Source of the DNA: Madurella fahalii
Lineage: Eukaryota; Ascomycota; Sordariomycetes; Sordariales
Direction of reading: 5' to 3'
Assembly: GCA_029876055.1 (NCBI GenBank)
Contig: CM056875.1
Coordinates: 4,737,001-4,801,000, forward strand
DNA: 64,000 nucleotides
Notes under the pieces: model-generated
Database searches by the model: none
Seen by the model: only the letters and a program-made list of their open reading frames with translations
What the model was told of the DNA's origin: nothing
Part shown: positions 1 through 10,609 of the stretch, piece by piece
Layout of the letters: each line of letters begins with the position of its first letter
How positions within the stretch are numbered: position 1 is the first letter of the stretch
Translations under genes and position numbers: made by a program

Positions 1-874
1 TCGAGCACCTCGCCGACGAAGCCCGAGACGCGCTCGAGCAGGTCCGAGACGCTCTCGAGCGCCTGCGCGAGGTTCTCAATGTCGCTGACGACGGGGGCGG
101 AGCGGGTCTCGGTCTCGGCCGCCGCCGTGACGGCGCCCAGCGCGGCGCGCTCGGCGTCGCTGAAGAGGAGCTTGTGCGGGACCTCGATGAAGAGGCAGGA
201 CTCGGCGGCGCGGTCGGGGGACACGGCGACGGGAGCCGAGATGTATGTCTTGGTCTCGATCGAGGCGCCGGGCTCTGTCGAGATGGTCAGGTGCACGGCC
301 GGGTGCGGGAAGGTGCCTGTTTCGGGGGAGGCGAAGAAGTTCTGGATGAGGGCGGAGAAGCTGTTGAGCTCGTGCGAGGTCGTGTACCACCCGAGCAGTG
401 TCTCGCGCGGCGAGGCCTTGAGCGTCAGGGCGAGCATGTTCTTCTGATACTCGACGTCGACCTCGACCTGATCCTCGTTCTCAGTGTGCGGGATGGCAAA
501 GGTGCTCCGCACCTCAACCTCACTGCCATCTTCGCTGCGTGTGCCGACGAGGGCGCCGATCACCCTCGTTGACTGTGTGTCGCGGATATCTCGGCGGACG
601 GCATGGTCGATGACAGAGAAAACAGCCTACGAAAGGAGGGGTATTGTTAATATCTTCTTCCTTTTTTTCTCCCAATGAGCGTACGCATGCAGCAAAAAGT
701 CTTTCTTATGAGGCCTGGCGACGTTGGCGTCGCATTGGGGTGCGAGGGGTTGGTGGGCGGGCATACTTGAGGCTGGACGTTGACGGTAAGCGGGGCATTG
801 CCGGCGCCGAAACCCAGGAGAGTGGGCGCAAGCGGCCGAGCAAGGTGGACGAACTGATCCTGTTCGACAGCCAT
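1..874 (-). CDS. eIF3f: Eukaryotic translation initiation factor 3 subunit F (partial, 3' end outside window)
   Basis: Subunit f of the eIF3 complex, which helps load mRNA and initiator tRNA on the 40S ribosome in the cytosol. Two exons are visible: 874-767 and 626-1, joined over a 140-nt GT..AG intron. The product starts MAVEQDQFVHLARPL. Across the junction it reads V-Q-P-Q/A-V-F-S-V-I-D-H-A-V-R-R, which opens the MPN domain. The domain continues with a conserved V-I-G-A-L-V-G block and then G-W-Y-T-T-S-H-E-L-N. No intact JAMM metalloprotease motif is present, as expected for this non-catalytic family. The coding frame runs off the left edge, so the C-terminal helical part is not seen. The gene is divergent from UTP25 across about 450 nt. 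Family recognition is secure; the exact intron borders are inferred. Confidence 0.93.
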
Positions 875-1327
875 GTTGGTTGAATATCTGGTCTGCTATG
901 CGGGCGTGGTGTATTCCCCCAAGTCACAAAAAATTGGCGGCGGCTAATGGGGAGGCAACTAGGGAGGTGAGCGGGTCGCGCGGGTCGGGGAGAGTCGTCA
1001 CAAGCAAACCGGACCCGTCCTTTTCTTTCAGACTTCGTCCCGAAGTTGGACCTCGAATTTTGGTTTTGCAGCGAGATGCGGGACTGGGTTGTGCGCGCTA
1101 AGATAAGCCCGCCGATAAGAAAGTGGCGTGCAAGGCTGCAAACAGCGTTTGGGTCATGATTGAGGATGACCGGGGTCCTGAGTGGCTTGCCAGACGGCAA
1201 GGCTGACGATTCGAATTCATGAACTTTTTTTTTATTCTAGAGCGGGTGATTGACTTTTCGTCCTGTAACCATTCCAAGGCCGAACCTGCTTCCAAATTAA
1301 GATAGTATATCTCTAAACGCTGGTACC
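875..1327. other. Divergent intergenic region, eIF3f / UTP25
   Basis: Shared upstream region of two translation or ribosome-biogenesis genes. It holds a T-run at about 1226-1235, some 90 nt before the UTP25 start. I see no other recognisable element and no supported ORF. Confidence 0.6.
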
Positions 1328-3606
1328 ATGGCGCCTGGCGGCCGTGCAGGGTTCCGTGGTGGTTCGAGGGGAAGAGGGGGAGGGAGAGGGGGAGGGAGAG
1401 GACGAGGGAAGGCCGTGGCTCGGCAACCACGCAGTGCTCGATTTGATAACGCACGGTTGGCTTCAAAAGAGGAGTATGCAGTCAATTTGCATCATTTTCT
1501 TCCCGAGCATACCGCTGACATTCACAGCGAAACTGAGAGCGAGGCGGAGGATGTCTCAGATGAATCCGATCTCGTAGACGTTGATTCGGAGGACAATGAC
1601 GAGGAGACCAAGCCAGCTGCCCAACCGTATTTGAGTCTCATGCGCAGTCTCACTGAGAGCGCTCCTCACAAGGCGAAGCGGCGGAAACTCGACCACAACC
1701 CCGCCGCGGATTCTGAGCCATCTAAGCAGAAGGCGCCAACGGAGCCCGTTGAAGATGAGAAACGGGGCCCAGACGAGGACGAGGACCGGGATGTCGACCT
1801 GGTCGAAGAGCCCGAAGAGGATCCGGCAGATGCCCCCCCAGAGGACTTGTTTGACGAGGATGACGACCTGGATAGTTCCGACCCATTCGAAGTGCACTTT
1901 GCCGACCCTAAGGAGGACGTGCTGCAGCCGAGATTAAAGTCCATCCAGGAGGGAAGATGGGATATGGAACGTATCGCAGCCAAGTCTACGAGGATTTATC
2001 TGAATACTCCAAAGACTGGAGATTCCGAGATAAAATCATTACCGGCCGCCGTGTCGGGGATCTCTGATCTCAAGCTCAAAAAGCGACTGCACGAGGCCAT
2101 GGCCGCCAAGCACTCCAGCTTTAATGACGTCCAGCGGACAATAGCACCGCTGCTTTTCAACTATCAGGATCTCCTGTACTGTAACCGCACAGTCGCTGCG
2201 TCCCAGAGCATCAGACGGATCGCCTGTCTCCATGCTCTTAACCACATCTACAAGTGCGTAACCTGAGCGGTACGCCCATGACTGAGTGGCTGACACGTTC
2301 TAGGACGCGTGACCGAGTAGTCAAAAACAATGCCAGGCTAGCCAGGACAGAGGGCAACGAAGACCTGGAACTCAGAGATCAGGGCTTCACGCGGCCTAAA
2401 GTGTTGATGATTCTCCCGACAAGGCAGTCGTGCGTCAAGATGGTAGACATGATTGTTTCCATCTGCGAGCCGGACCAGCAAGAAAATAGGAAGCGGTTCG
2501 AGGACGGATACATTGACAAGCAATCCAAGTTCTCTAATGACAAGCCCGAGGATTTTCGAGACCTTTTTGCGGGCAACGACGACGACATGTTCCGGCTGGG
2601 CATGAAGTTCACGCGCAAGACGATCAAATACTTTTCCCAGTTTTACAACTCGGACATTATCTTTGCCAGCCCGTTGGGCCTGCGCATGGCAATCGGATCG
2701 GAGGAAGAAAAGAAGCTTGACTTTGACTTCCTCAGTTCCATCGAGCTCGTCGTCGTCGACCAAGCCGACGCCCTCCTGATGCAAAACTGGGAGCACGTCG
2801 AATTCATCTTCGAGCACCTCAATCTGCAGCCCAAGGACGCACACGGCTGCGACTTTAGCCGCGTCCGCAGCTGGTACCTCGACGACCAAGCCAAATGCTT
2901 CCGCCAGACGGTCGTCTTCAGCGCCTTCAACACGCCCGAGCTGGCCGAGCTCCTCCGCGCGCACTGCCACAACTGGGCCGGCAAGGCGCGCCTGCAGCAC
3001 GAGTGCTCCGGCGTGATCCAGTACCTGGGCGTCAAGGCGCGCCAAACCTTCAGCCGCTTCGAGGCTAAGTCGGTCGCCGACGACCCGGACGCGCGGTTCG
3101 CCTACTTCACCAAGGCCATCGTGCCGATGCTGACCAAGCGCGGGGCCAAGGACGCCGGCGGGACGCTCATCTTCATCCCGTCGTACCTCGACTTTGTCCG
3201 CGTGCGCAACTACTTTGCCAACAACTCGGCCGTCGAGAGCGTCACATTCGGGACCATCTCCGAGTACGCCGATGTGCCCGAGGCGTCGCGGGCGAGGTCC
3301 CATTTCCTGACCGGCCGGCACAAGGTGCTCCTGTACACGGAGCGCGCGCACCACTTCCGGCGGTACCAGATCAAGGGCGTTAAACGGGTCGTGATGTATG
3401 GCTTGCCGGACAATCCGCTGTTCTACCAGGAGATTGCGGGGGGTTACCTGCAGAAGAGCGAGCAGGCGCTGCTGCTGGAGCACGGCCAGGGGACGGTCCG
3501 GGTCGCCTTTTCAAAGTATGATGTGATGAAGCTGGAGCGCGTCGTGGGAACGCCAAGGGTGGGCAAGATGATTCACGAGCAGGGGGATACCTTTGATTTT
3601 GTCTAG
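1328..3606 (+). CDS. UTP25: U3 snoRNA-associated protein 25 (SSU processome)
   Basis: Nucleolar component of the small-subunit processome needed for 18S rRNA maturation. Exons 1328-2253 and 2304-3606 give 742 aa over a 50-nt intron; the junction restores H-I-Y-K-T-R-D-R-V-V-K-N. The N-terminus has RGG/GRGGG repeats (about residues 5-28). A long acidic, disordered stretch follows (about 65-215). The rest is the Utp25 core: a degenerate DEAD-box-helicase-like fold with P-T-R near residue 375 and V-V-V-D-Q-A-D where a true helicase has DEAD. No Walker A lysine motif is visible, consistent with the family being a pseudo-helicase. The ATG has an ACCATGG context. The gene is convergent with bL17m. 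Confidence 0.95.
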
Positions 3607-3743
3607 GCAACTCCTTTGGTTGCTGTTGCATCTTGCAACGGTTCGTTCCTTCGATAGATTGATACAACGTTTCCTTCCCCACCCCCTCCCAACGCCGGCG
3701 TTAAAGCACAATGATGACCATGCTCCCATATATTACATTTCTT

Positions 3744-3751
3744 GATGTACA
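3744..3751 (-). promoter_or_regulatory. UGUACAUC element in the bL17m 3' flank (candidate PUF site)
   Basis: On the minus strand TGTACATC begins 44 nt past the bL17m stop. It belongs to the palindrome GTACATGTAC (3747-3756), so UTP25 transcripts reading the other way would carry TGTACATG about 140 nt past their stop. It matches the UGUA core bound by Pumilio/PUF proteins. The role is inferred from position and from similar elements after CIA84 and the 24-kDa complex I gene. Confidence 0.35.
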
Positions 3752-3794
3752 TGTACCTTCATACCCTCCAACACACACCATACCCAGAACCCGC

Positions 3795-4400
3795 CTACAG
3801 GCTCATATCCTCAATCTTGTTGACCAGCTTCTCAAACTCCTCCCGGCCCTCCTGCCGGTACCGCGTCACCTTGGAAATGTTCTTTCGCGTTACGTCGGTG
3901 TGGCTCTTGCCCAACTTCCGGTCGCGCGCCACAGCCGCCGCCGTCATGGCGAACCGCATATCCTTGGGGCCGTCGACCAGCTCCAGAATGGCGCTCGGGG
4001 CCTGGTCATAGCTGTCCTTGGGCTCTGTCCGCAGTACGCGCGTGTAGCCGCCAGGCCGGTTCAGGTACCGCTCGCGGATCTCGCCAAAGAGTTTGGGCAT
4101 TAATTCGTGAGGTGTCTGTTTTGAAGAGGTTGTTGGTCAGTTTGATAAAGCGCGGGTTGGGACCCGAAGGGCGGAGGGACTGACATAGAGAATACCCTGA
4201 GCTTTCCGCCGCGACGTCTCATTGGCCTTCTTTGCAAAAGTGATGAGCTTCTCTGCTAGGCGCTGCGCTTCCTTCGCCTTGGGCCATGTCGTATGGATGG
4301 ATTCGTCGCGGATGAGGGAGGTGACCAGGTTGCAGAGGAGGGCTTGGCGATGCGCAGAGTCACGACTGAGATGGCGGTATTTTACTGCGCCGCCGGCCAT
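3795..4400 (-). CDS. mrpl8: Mitochondrial large-subunit ribosomal protein bL17m
   Basis: Mitochondrial homologue of bacterial L17, part of the 54S mitoribosome subunit. Exons 4400-4185 and 4115-3795 give 178 aa. The start MAGGAVKYRHLSRDSAHR has the L17 signature L-x-R-x-x-x-H-R-x-A-L, followed by N-L-V-T-S-L-I. The second exon supplies P-H-E-L-M-P-K-L-F and a basic C-terminal tail. The intron uses a GTCAGT donor and joins G-I-L-Y to T-P-H-E-L. No separate cleavable targeting peptide is obvious; the basic N-terminus probably serves for import. The gene is divergent from MIC12 and convergent with UTP25, with a UGUACA element 44 nt past the stop. Confidence 0.93.
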
Positions 4401-4828
4401 GGTGGGTTATGTGTATTGGGGAATTGGGTGCGGTTTACAATGGAGCTCCGGGGGAGGGGGGGTTTGCCGCCGAAGGTTCAAGTTGTCGTCGGTCCGGGCG
4501 TTGATACGGCGGCTGAGCACGGAGCTCCTGAATTTTTTTTTTTGGGCCGTGTCACCGCGGCCGCCAGCAGCACGCATCGGGCCCAGAAGGGTCCGTGCCA
4601 CTGCCCTGGGTTCCAGGCCCGGGAGAACTTTGGCTAACCTCGATCTCCCGAAAACCAATCTACGTCACCGATCACGGTGCGCCAAATTCCAGACAACGGT
4701 GCGCCACTAGGCCACCTAAGCTTTTCCCCTTATTTACAGGAAGAAAATTGCAGCTCTGCCAGGCCAATTGACTGTATGCGACCGCTCCAATCCATCGACC
4801 GAAATAGCGCATATCCAACGCCGCTACC
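4401..4828. other. Divergent intergenic region, bL17m / MIC12
   Basis: Shared upstream region of two nuclear genes for mitochondrial proteins. It contains an 11-nt T-run at 4533-4543. No other element or ORF is supported. Confidence 0.55.
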
Positions 4829-5762
4829 ATGGGTTTCGTCGCCGGTCTTGTACGCCGCAACCCCCTTTGCCCCAATTCTCCAACAAACCAACTAATCCTT
4901 TGTCGCAAACCAGACGGGCGGCGTAACCCTCACGCTCTCTCTGACCTACCTCGCCCTCCTCACACACAAGCGTAATCGCCAGTCGCAATCCTCGACCCTC
5001 CGCTCTCAGACCTTCGTCATCGACTCCATCATCCCGCTGGACCCCTCCATCCCCCCATCCCAACGCCGCCGCAATGCCAGCACAGTATCGCCCGACGGCA
5101 CCTACCGCCCGCGCCCGAGCCTCGAGCAATACAGCGGCCGGCGGCAAGGCGATGCCTCGTTCCTCGAAACCGCCAAGTCTCGCTGGAACGCCGAGATCTC
5201 GTCGGCGGTACACTGGGCGCAGACGAAGGACTGGGCGGCCGTGCGTGAGGACGCAGAGGACTCGATCGCCGGGCTGCTAGGCATCAAGCTGTCGCGCGAG
5301 CCGGTCCGGGTTGAGACGGTGGTAGTGGAGGCGGATTCCGTCCCCACCTCGGCCCCCGCCTCGGCCCCATCACTAGCAGAGAGAGCACCGCCTGTCCACG
5401 CTCCCCCGCCGGCTTCGGTGCCAGCTCCGGCTCCGTCCCGCAGGGCCGCCGACGCCCTCCACAATGTACAGACCAGAGCGGTAGAGGCGGCGCACACCGT
5501 CAGGGACGAGGCCAAAGAAGTTGTCTCCAGGGGCGTGGAGAAGGCGCACGATCTAGTCGGCAGGGCGAAGGCGGCTGTCTATTTGGCTGAGGAGAAGGCG
5601 GAGACAAAGATGGATGCCAAGCTCCTGCATGTGTCCGAGATTGAGCAGGCGCTGCAGGAGAGGTATGACGGTGCAAGACGGGAGGAGAGGATGAAGAAGA
5701 GTGTGCAGGAGGTGTTAGCCGAGAGGTATGCCCCGTCCCGAAGAGGAATAACTCAAAGTTGA
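4829..5762 (+). CDS. mic12: MICOS complex subunit Mic12
   Basis: Inner-membrane subunit of the MICOS complex that shapes mitochondrial crista junctions. A tiny first exon (4829-4849, seven codons, MGFVAGL) joins 4914-5762 over a 64-nt intron, giving 289 aa. The spliced N-terminus M-G-F-V-A-G-L-T-G-G-V-T-L-T-L-S-L matches the Mic12 (Aim5) pattern of one short membrane helix at residues 9-24. Behind it come a basic soluble stretch, an Ala/Pro-rich linker (about residues 145-190) and a helical, charged C-terminal region. A UGUAUG sequence lies 28 nt past the stop. The assignment rests on the N-terminal motif and layout; the C-terminal half is poorly conserved in this family. Confidence 0.82.
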
Positions 5763-6203
5763 AGGGGCTATTAAATGATTTGGGGGTTGTGTATGGAGGG
5801 TCTTGTTACGTTTGGCGTCGGCTGTCGGGGTCGTTGTAAAAGTATGTGTGCTGTTCATACTTAGCATAATCGGGTTTGAACAGTGCCACTCTTGGGGGCG
5901 GGGAAATAAATGGTTCTGTGTAGACTGCGCCGTATAACAGGGTACAGAATTGAAGGCGGTCATCATTCGGGGTCGCTTTGCAGAGTATATACATTTAAGA
6001 CGACAGGTGTAAGAATATACAAAATCTACAAAATCGTCCATGACCAACCTCCGCTGCTATGTTCCCCACCGAATCGAACTCTAGATGGAGCATGTAAGCA
6101 GTAAAAAGGCATATGTAACGCAAATCACCGGGAAATGCAGTGGAAACGCTCCCCATAGCAGAGAATCCCCCTCCCACACAAAGACAAAAGGAAACCCCCG
6201 ACT
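5763..6203. other. Convergent intergenic region, MIC12 / acyltransferase
   Basis: 3' flanks of two converging genes. The sequence is relatively AT-rich with short ORFs only; nothing recognisable. Confidence 0.55.
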
Positions 6204-7820
6204 CTACTCGGATATATTACACTTCGCCTCAAACCATTTCGCAAACCGCACAACCGGCGCATCCACCGCCCGCCAAAACACGTCCGACACCCAAATCACA
6301 GACGGCACCACAAACACGGCCGCCAGCACGAACCCCCAATCGTAAGCCTTCCCCTCGAGGCCAGTAATGCCCCACGCCCACCGCTCGATGGCATACCCGA
6401 CGGTGTGCATCGCCGGCCCGTGCATCAGGTAGATGGCATAGCTGATCTTGCCAAAGTACTGCACCACGCCCGTGTTGAAGACGCGCTGCCAGCCGGGCAG
6501 CCGCCCGACAGCGAGCATGAACAGCACGGCGCCAATGCTCTGCCAGTACCGGTGCTGGTCGGACCACCACTCGGGGATCAGGCTCGTGAGGTACACCCAC
6601 CCGGGGGTGTCCTTGGCGTCGTTGTCGGGCTGCGACATGAGGTAGAGGCCGATGATGCTGAGGACGATCCACGCGGCGCGCTTCGCCCTGGCCACGGACC
6701 AGTTCTTGGCCAGCGGCGAGGGGGACGTCGATCGGCTGCCCGACGGCGAACCGGGAGACGAAGCAACCGGCAGCGCCTTGTTGCCGCCCGCCTCGTGCGC
6801 GCCGCGGATGATGTCCATCTCGGCCAGCGCCATGCCCGCCAGGAACAGCGCCATCTCCCACCGCTGGCTCCGGTACGAGAAGGCCATGCACACCAGCACC
6901 ACCAGGAAGCGCCACGCCGTCCGGAGCCGAGCCGTGCCGATCAGCACGAGGAACAGCGACATGGAGGCGCGGAACTCGACGGGGATCGTCCACAGGTGCA
7001 CGTCCATGCCGGTGCTCCCGCCATTGGGCGCCCAGTCCCACACGTGCACGAACTTGAACATGTGCGACGCCCACTCGGCGAGCTGCTCGTACGTCGTGTC
7101 CAGCCGGTGGTGGTGCGGCTCGTGCACGTTGCGGTGGTACGCCTTGTCGTTGGCCAGGTCGCGCGTCCACTCGTACAGGCCCAGGCGCAGCAGCAGCACG
7201 ATCAGGAGGGTCGAGATGGCGGGCGGCAGGAAGAGCCGAATGGCGCGCCGGAACGTGAAGGACGACATGGTCGCCGCGAAGGCGTCCCACCTCCGGGACG
7301 AGGCGTGCATCAGCTTGAGCGGCTTGAGGCTGAGCGCGTAGCCCGAGATGACGAAGAACAGGCAGACCATGGGCGGGCCCGAGTAGAAGAGGCGGATGAA
7401 GGGAAGGGAGAGGAAGTAGTAGTGGTGGATGTTCTTCTCCTCGTTGACATAGCCGTACCCGGGCGCGATGATGTACGACGTGTACGAGTAGTGGCAGAAG
7501 TAGACGAAGAGGGCGGCCAGGCCGCGCATGCCGTCGAGGTAGGCTGTCGGGCTGAGGTGGCGGGAAGCCGCGGTGGCGCGCGATCGGGGGTCGCGGGAGA
7601 CGTAGGGTTGGATGAAGCTCGGGAGGAGGAAGAAGCCTGTTCGGAGGAGGATGGAGCGGAGGTTATGCGGGATAGATCGGGCGTGGGACGTCCATTGCCT
7701 GGTTCTGCTGAAGAGGTCTGCTCGCCCAGCGTCACCTTCGATATCCGCCAGGCCCTTCTCGTCCAAGAGCGTCATCTTTTCCTCATATTTCGAGGCATGT
7801 ATTGGCGTGTGGCTGTCCAT
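6204..7820 (-). CDS. Acyltransferase family 3 integral membrane protein
   Basis: Intronless gene of 538 aa. After a soluble N-terminus of about 90 residues comes the acyltransferase-3 signature: Y-L-D-G-M-R-G-L-A-A-L-F-V-Y-F-C-H at about residues 94-110, whose Arg and His are the conserved catalytic-type pair. About ten hydrophobic segments follow, including F-F-V-I-S-G-Y-A-L-S-L and L-W-T-I-P-V-E-F, both typical of the family. Members move acyl groups (often acetyl) onto sugars, lipids or secondary metabolites at the membrane. The substrate here cannot be read from sequence and the neighbours give no pathway hint. A Ser/Pro/Gly-rich insert at about residues 345-365 (near 6720-6780) interrupts one of the loops. 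Confidence 0.85.
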   Translation of the reverse strand: MDSHTPIHASKYEEKMTLLDEKGLADIEGDAGRADLFSRTRQWTSHARSIPHNLRSILLRTGFFLLPSFIQPYVSRDPRSRATAASRHLSPTAYLDGMRGLAALFVYFCHYSYTSYIIAPGYGYVNEEKNIHHYYFLSLPFIRLFYSGPPMVCLFFVISGYALSLKPLKLMHASSRRWDAFAATMSSFTFRRAIRLFLPPAISTLLIVLLLRLGLYEWTRDLANDKAYHRNVHEPHHHRLDTTYEQLAEWASHMFKFVHVWDWAPNGGSTGMDVHLWTIPVEFRASMSLFLVLIGTARLRTAWRFLVVLVCMAFSYRSQRWEMALFLAGMALAEMDIIRGAHEAGGNKALPVASSPGSPSGSRSTSPSPLAKNWSVARAKRAAWIVLSIIGLYLMSQPDNDAKDTPGWVYLTSLIPEWWSDQHRYWQSIGAVLFMLAVGRLPGWQRVFNTGVVQYFGKISYAIYLMHGPAMHTVGYAIERWAWGITGLEGKAYDWGFVLAAVFVVPSVIWVSDVFWRAVDAPVVRFAKWFEAKCNISE

Positions 7821-9407
7821 TGTCTACACAGAGCGAAGCGAATGTGGTCGGGTCGCAATTCGGAGTGCCCAGCAGAAACGAGAGGGAGATAAACCCCTTT
7901 CTGAACAAGGTGACGATGAGGAAGGGGGCCTCGAGCACCAAACCCGTCTAAGAAAGTAAACCTAAAGACACGGGTATCGAGTGATTGGCATCTTAGTTTC
8001 TGTTCAAGAGCCTGTCACAGTTAGAGAGAACGGCGTCCAGACAAGCAGTATACTTTTCAGAAGGAGAGATGGCAGTTCAGGGGCCGGCCGGTTCGAGAAT
8101 GGAGAAAAGAGCGACTTGAGACCGAAAGAGGAAAGGGAAGAATTTGTGGTAGAGAAAAAGCACCTACAGGGAGAGTCCGAATCACATGGAGCCTAGCGCC
8201 AAAACAAGCGCCATGGGGTGTGGCCTGTTAACAAGCCTTGTCAAGGTTACTAGGGACTCCCTGAAGCACCTTGCCTCAATGCTTTACGCATAACAGAGGC
8301 AGCGGGCCAACGCACAGAAAACAAGTTGTTGGCCCGTGGGAAGATCGCCGGACGGGTGGCGACAATCTCTACCCGAATCATCGGTAGTCCCAAACACCCA
8401 TCTCCCGCTCTGCTACTCTCCATGTTTCTCCTTATCGGCCATCCATCTGGCCGAAGAGAACCGCCTGGCTGGATCAGTCAGCGAATCCCCGTTCAGGTCC
8501 CACCATGTAGTTGAGATCCTCTTATGTAGTTCGCTTATACTCGGACCCATGTTGGTTTTGCTAGCTCGAGACCGAGAGAACCCCAGGCTACCCAAATCTC
8601 TACCAAATTTCTACCCAAAAAAAAGAAAAAAAGAAAAGAAAGAAAGAAGAAAAAGAGAAAAACAGCAAAAAAAGCTATTCGGCTTCTCAGTGTCTACTTA
8701 GATTTTCACTTTCCTTGGCGTTGAAACTGCTTTGTTGGCGGACAAGCTGTGAGGTTCTCGATTGGGAGAAGGATGCTGTTGTTGGAACTGCGCCAATAAA
8801 CCAACACGTATCGAACTGTGTCTAGGGTGTGCTCTATAATGTAAGCGATGGAGGCGCAGTGCGAATGCAGCTTTGGGCAGACTGGGCGGCCGACATTGAC
8901 CTGACGTTGCAGTACACTACACTAGAAGCAGGAACAGCCAAGGTTGTGATTGGCTTCTAGAACGCTCAAAAAATGATGTTCATCTCACTGCGACCCGTCT
9001 TATCATCCCGATCCCTGTTCCGAAACACCGCCCCCTGATTCGAGCTGCTGATCTCGGGCCTTGCCTTGTTTGGGCGCCTCTGGAGTCCGTCAACCAATCC
9101 CACCATGGGTGCTCACTAAGATGCTTACCGTGTGTGCCACAAGCTTTTAGAGCTTTCACGTTGCCATGGAACGCCGCACACACTAATCGCTGTACGTTTC
9201 CAGGAGGCAGGGGGGCGCATCGAGATCACTATCGATCTCGAGCAGCGTGCTTTACCGAGTAAAACTGTCTATAGAAATGTAACATTACGGCGAAAAAAAA
9301 AAAAAAAAAAGATAGGTATTTCTAAACTGTCATGCCCAGACCCAACTTCGCCCTTAACTCCAGATGCTCCCGAAAACGCCTCCAACACCGTGCTAGGCTT
9401 GAATTTG
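7821..9407. other. Long intergenic region between acyltransferase and HEM2
   Basis: About 1.6 kb. It holds the acyltransferase upstream region and the HEM2 3' flank. An A-rich stretch lies at about 8618-8680 and an 18-nt A-run at 9293-9310. I find no ORF with coding character, no tRNA-like fold and no repeat family. Confidence 0.55.
9293..9310. repeat. Poly(A) tract, 18 nt
   Basis: Uninterrupted A18 on the + strand, about 100 nt past the HEM2 stop (T18 in the HEM2 sense). A length-variable homopolymer with no sign of a retroelement around it. Confidence 0.9.
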
Positions 9408-10609
9408 TCAATTAGACAGCCAATCCAGGAATTCTGGGGTAAAGTAGCTGATGATGATGGTGGCGCCTGCTCTAAGAATGCCTTCGGTGCTCTCGAATGC
9501 CATGGCCTTCAGGTCAAAGACACCAGCCTTGGCGGCCGCGTGGATCATGGCAAACTCCCCGCTGACTTGGTATGCGGCAATGGGCAGGTCCTTGCCGAGT
9601 TCCTTGGCATCGCTGATAACGTCCAGGTACTGGCTTGCCGGCTTGACCATGATAATGTCGGCGCCCTCGTTGATGTCGCGGACAATAGCACGGCGCGCCA
9701 GGCCCCGTCCGCCAGGCGGTAGCTGGTAACACCGCCGGTCGCCAAACGCGGGCGCCGATCCGGCGGCATCGCGGAACGGGCCGTACAGGCAGCCCGAGAA
9801 TTTGGCGGCATACGACATCAGGGTGACGCTGTGGACGATCCCCTCCTCGATCAGCTTGAGTTTGATGGCGCGGATCCGCCCGTCGTTCATGTCTGATGGC
9901 GCGACGCAGTGAGCGCCGGCGCGAGCGTACGAGATGGCGACATCCGAGATCCGGTCGACCGACAGCTGGTTGTTGAGGCTGCCATCGTCGCGGAGAATGC
10001 CGCAATGGCCGTGCGACGTGTACTCGCAGAGGCAGACATCGACGACAATGTAGAGGTGGGGAAATCTTTGCCGGAGGAGTCGGATACTACGGATGACGGG
10101 GCCTTCCGGATCGTCGGCGGCGGTTCCTAGCGCATCTTTGGTGCCGGGTCTCACCGGGACACCAAAGAGAATGACGGAGCGAAGCCCCTTGCGGACAAGC
10201 GGTTCGAGGAAAGGGACCAGCTTGTTGATGCCGCGGCGGTATTGGTTGGGCAGCGAAGGAATGAGGACTTCCTCATCATCCTGGTCCGAGATGAACAGAG
10301 GGTAGATGAGCATCGACTAGGAGAACCTGTCAGCTTGGTTCTGAAAGTTGTCTGCCGGGGATTGCCCACCTTGGTGAGTTGCCGCTCGGCTTGCCATGAT
10401 CTTGCAAGGGGGTGGCAATAGCCGGCATGGAGCTGGCTGGAGATGTCGCCCGAGATGCTAACGCTCGTGGCAGCCGTGCTCGTGTACGACATTGCCCTGG
10501 AGATGTGCGACGCGCGGTCGTCTACCGTAGATACTGAAGCATCGCCGCGCCTCCGCGCAACGCCAGAGTCACGAAGGGACAAGTCTTGAACGAGGCTCGA
10601 GAACGACAT
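9408..10609 (-). CDS. hem2: Delta-aminolevulinic acid dehydratase (porphobilinogen synthase)
   Basis: Condenses two 5-aminolevulinate molecules to porphobilinogen, the second step of haem synthesis, in the cytosol. Exons 10609-10370 and 10316-9408 give 382 aa; the 53-nt intron joins L-T-K to S-M-L-I-Y-P. The zinc-binding cluster D-V-C-L-C-E-Y-T-S-H-G-H-C has Cys175, Cys177 and Cys185. The two Schiff-base lysines are Lys252 (in A-K-F-S-G-C-L-Y-G-P-F) and Lys305 (in M-V-K-P). All expected active-site residues are present, so the enzyme should be active. The 80-residue first exon includes a Ser-rich extension seen in ascomycete enzymes. Confidence 0.97.

Noticed and set aside
2338..3483. 381-codon minus-strand open frame opposite UTP25
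   Set aside because: Antisense shadow of a confidently identified gene; no domain-like sequence.
6405..7892. 495-codon plus-strand open frame
   Set aside because: It is the antisense of the acyltransferase gene; the His/Arg/Glu-rich composition is typical of a shadow frame in GC-rich DNA.
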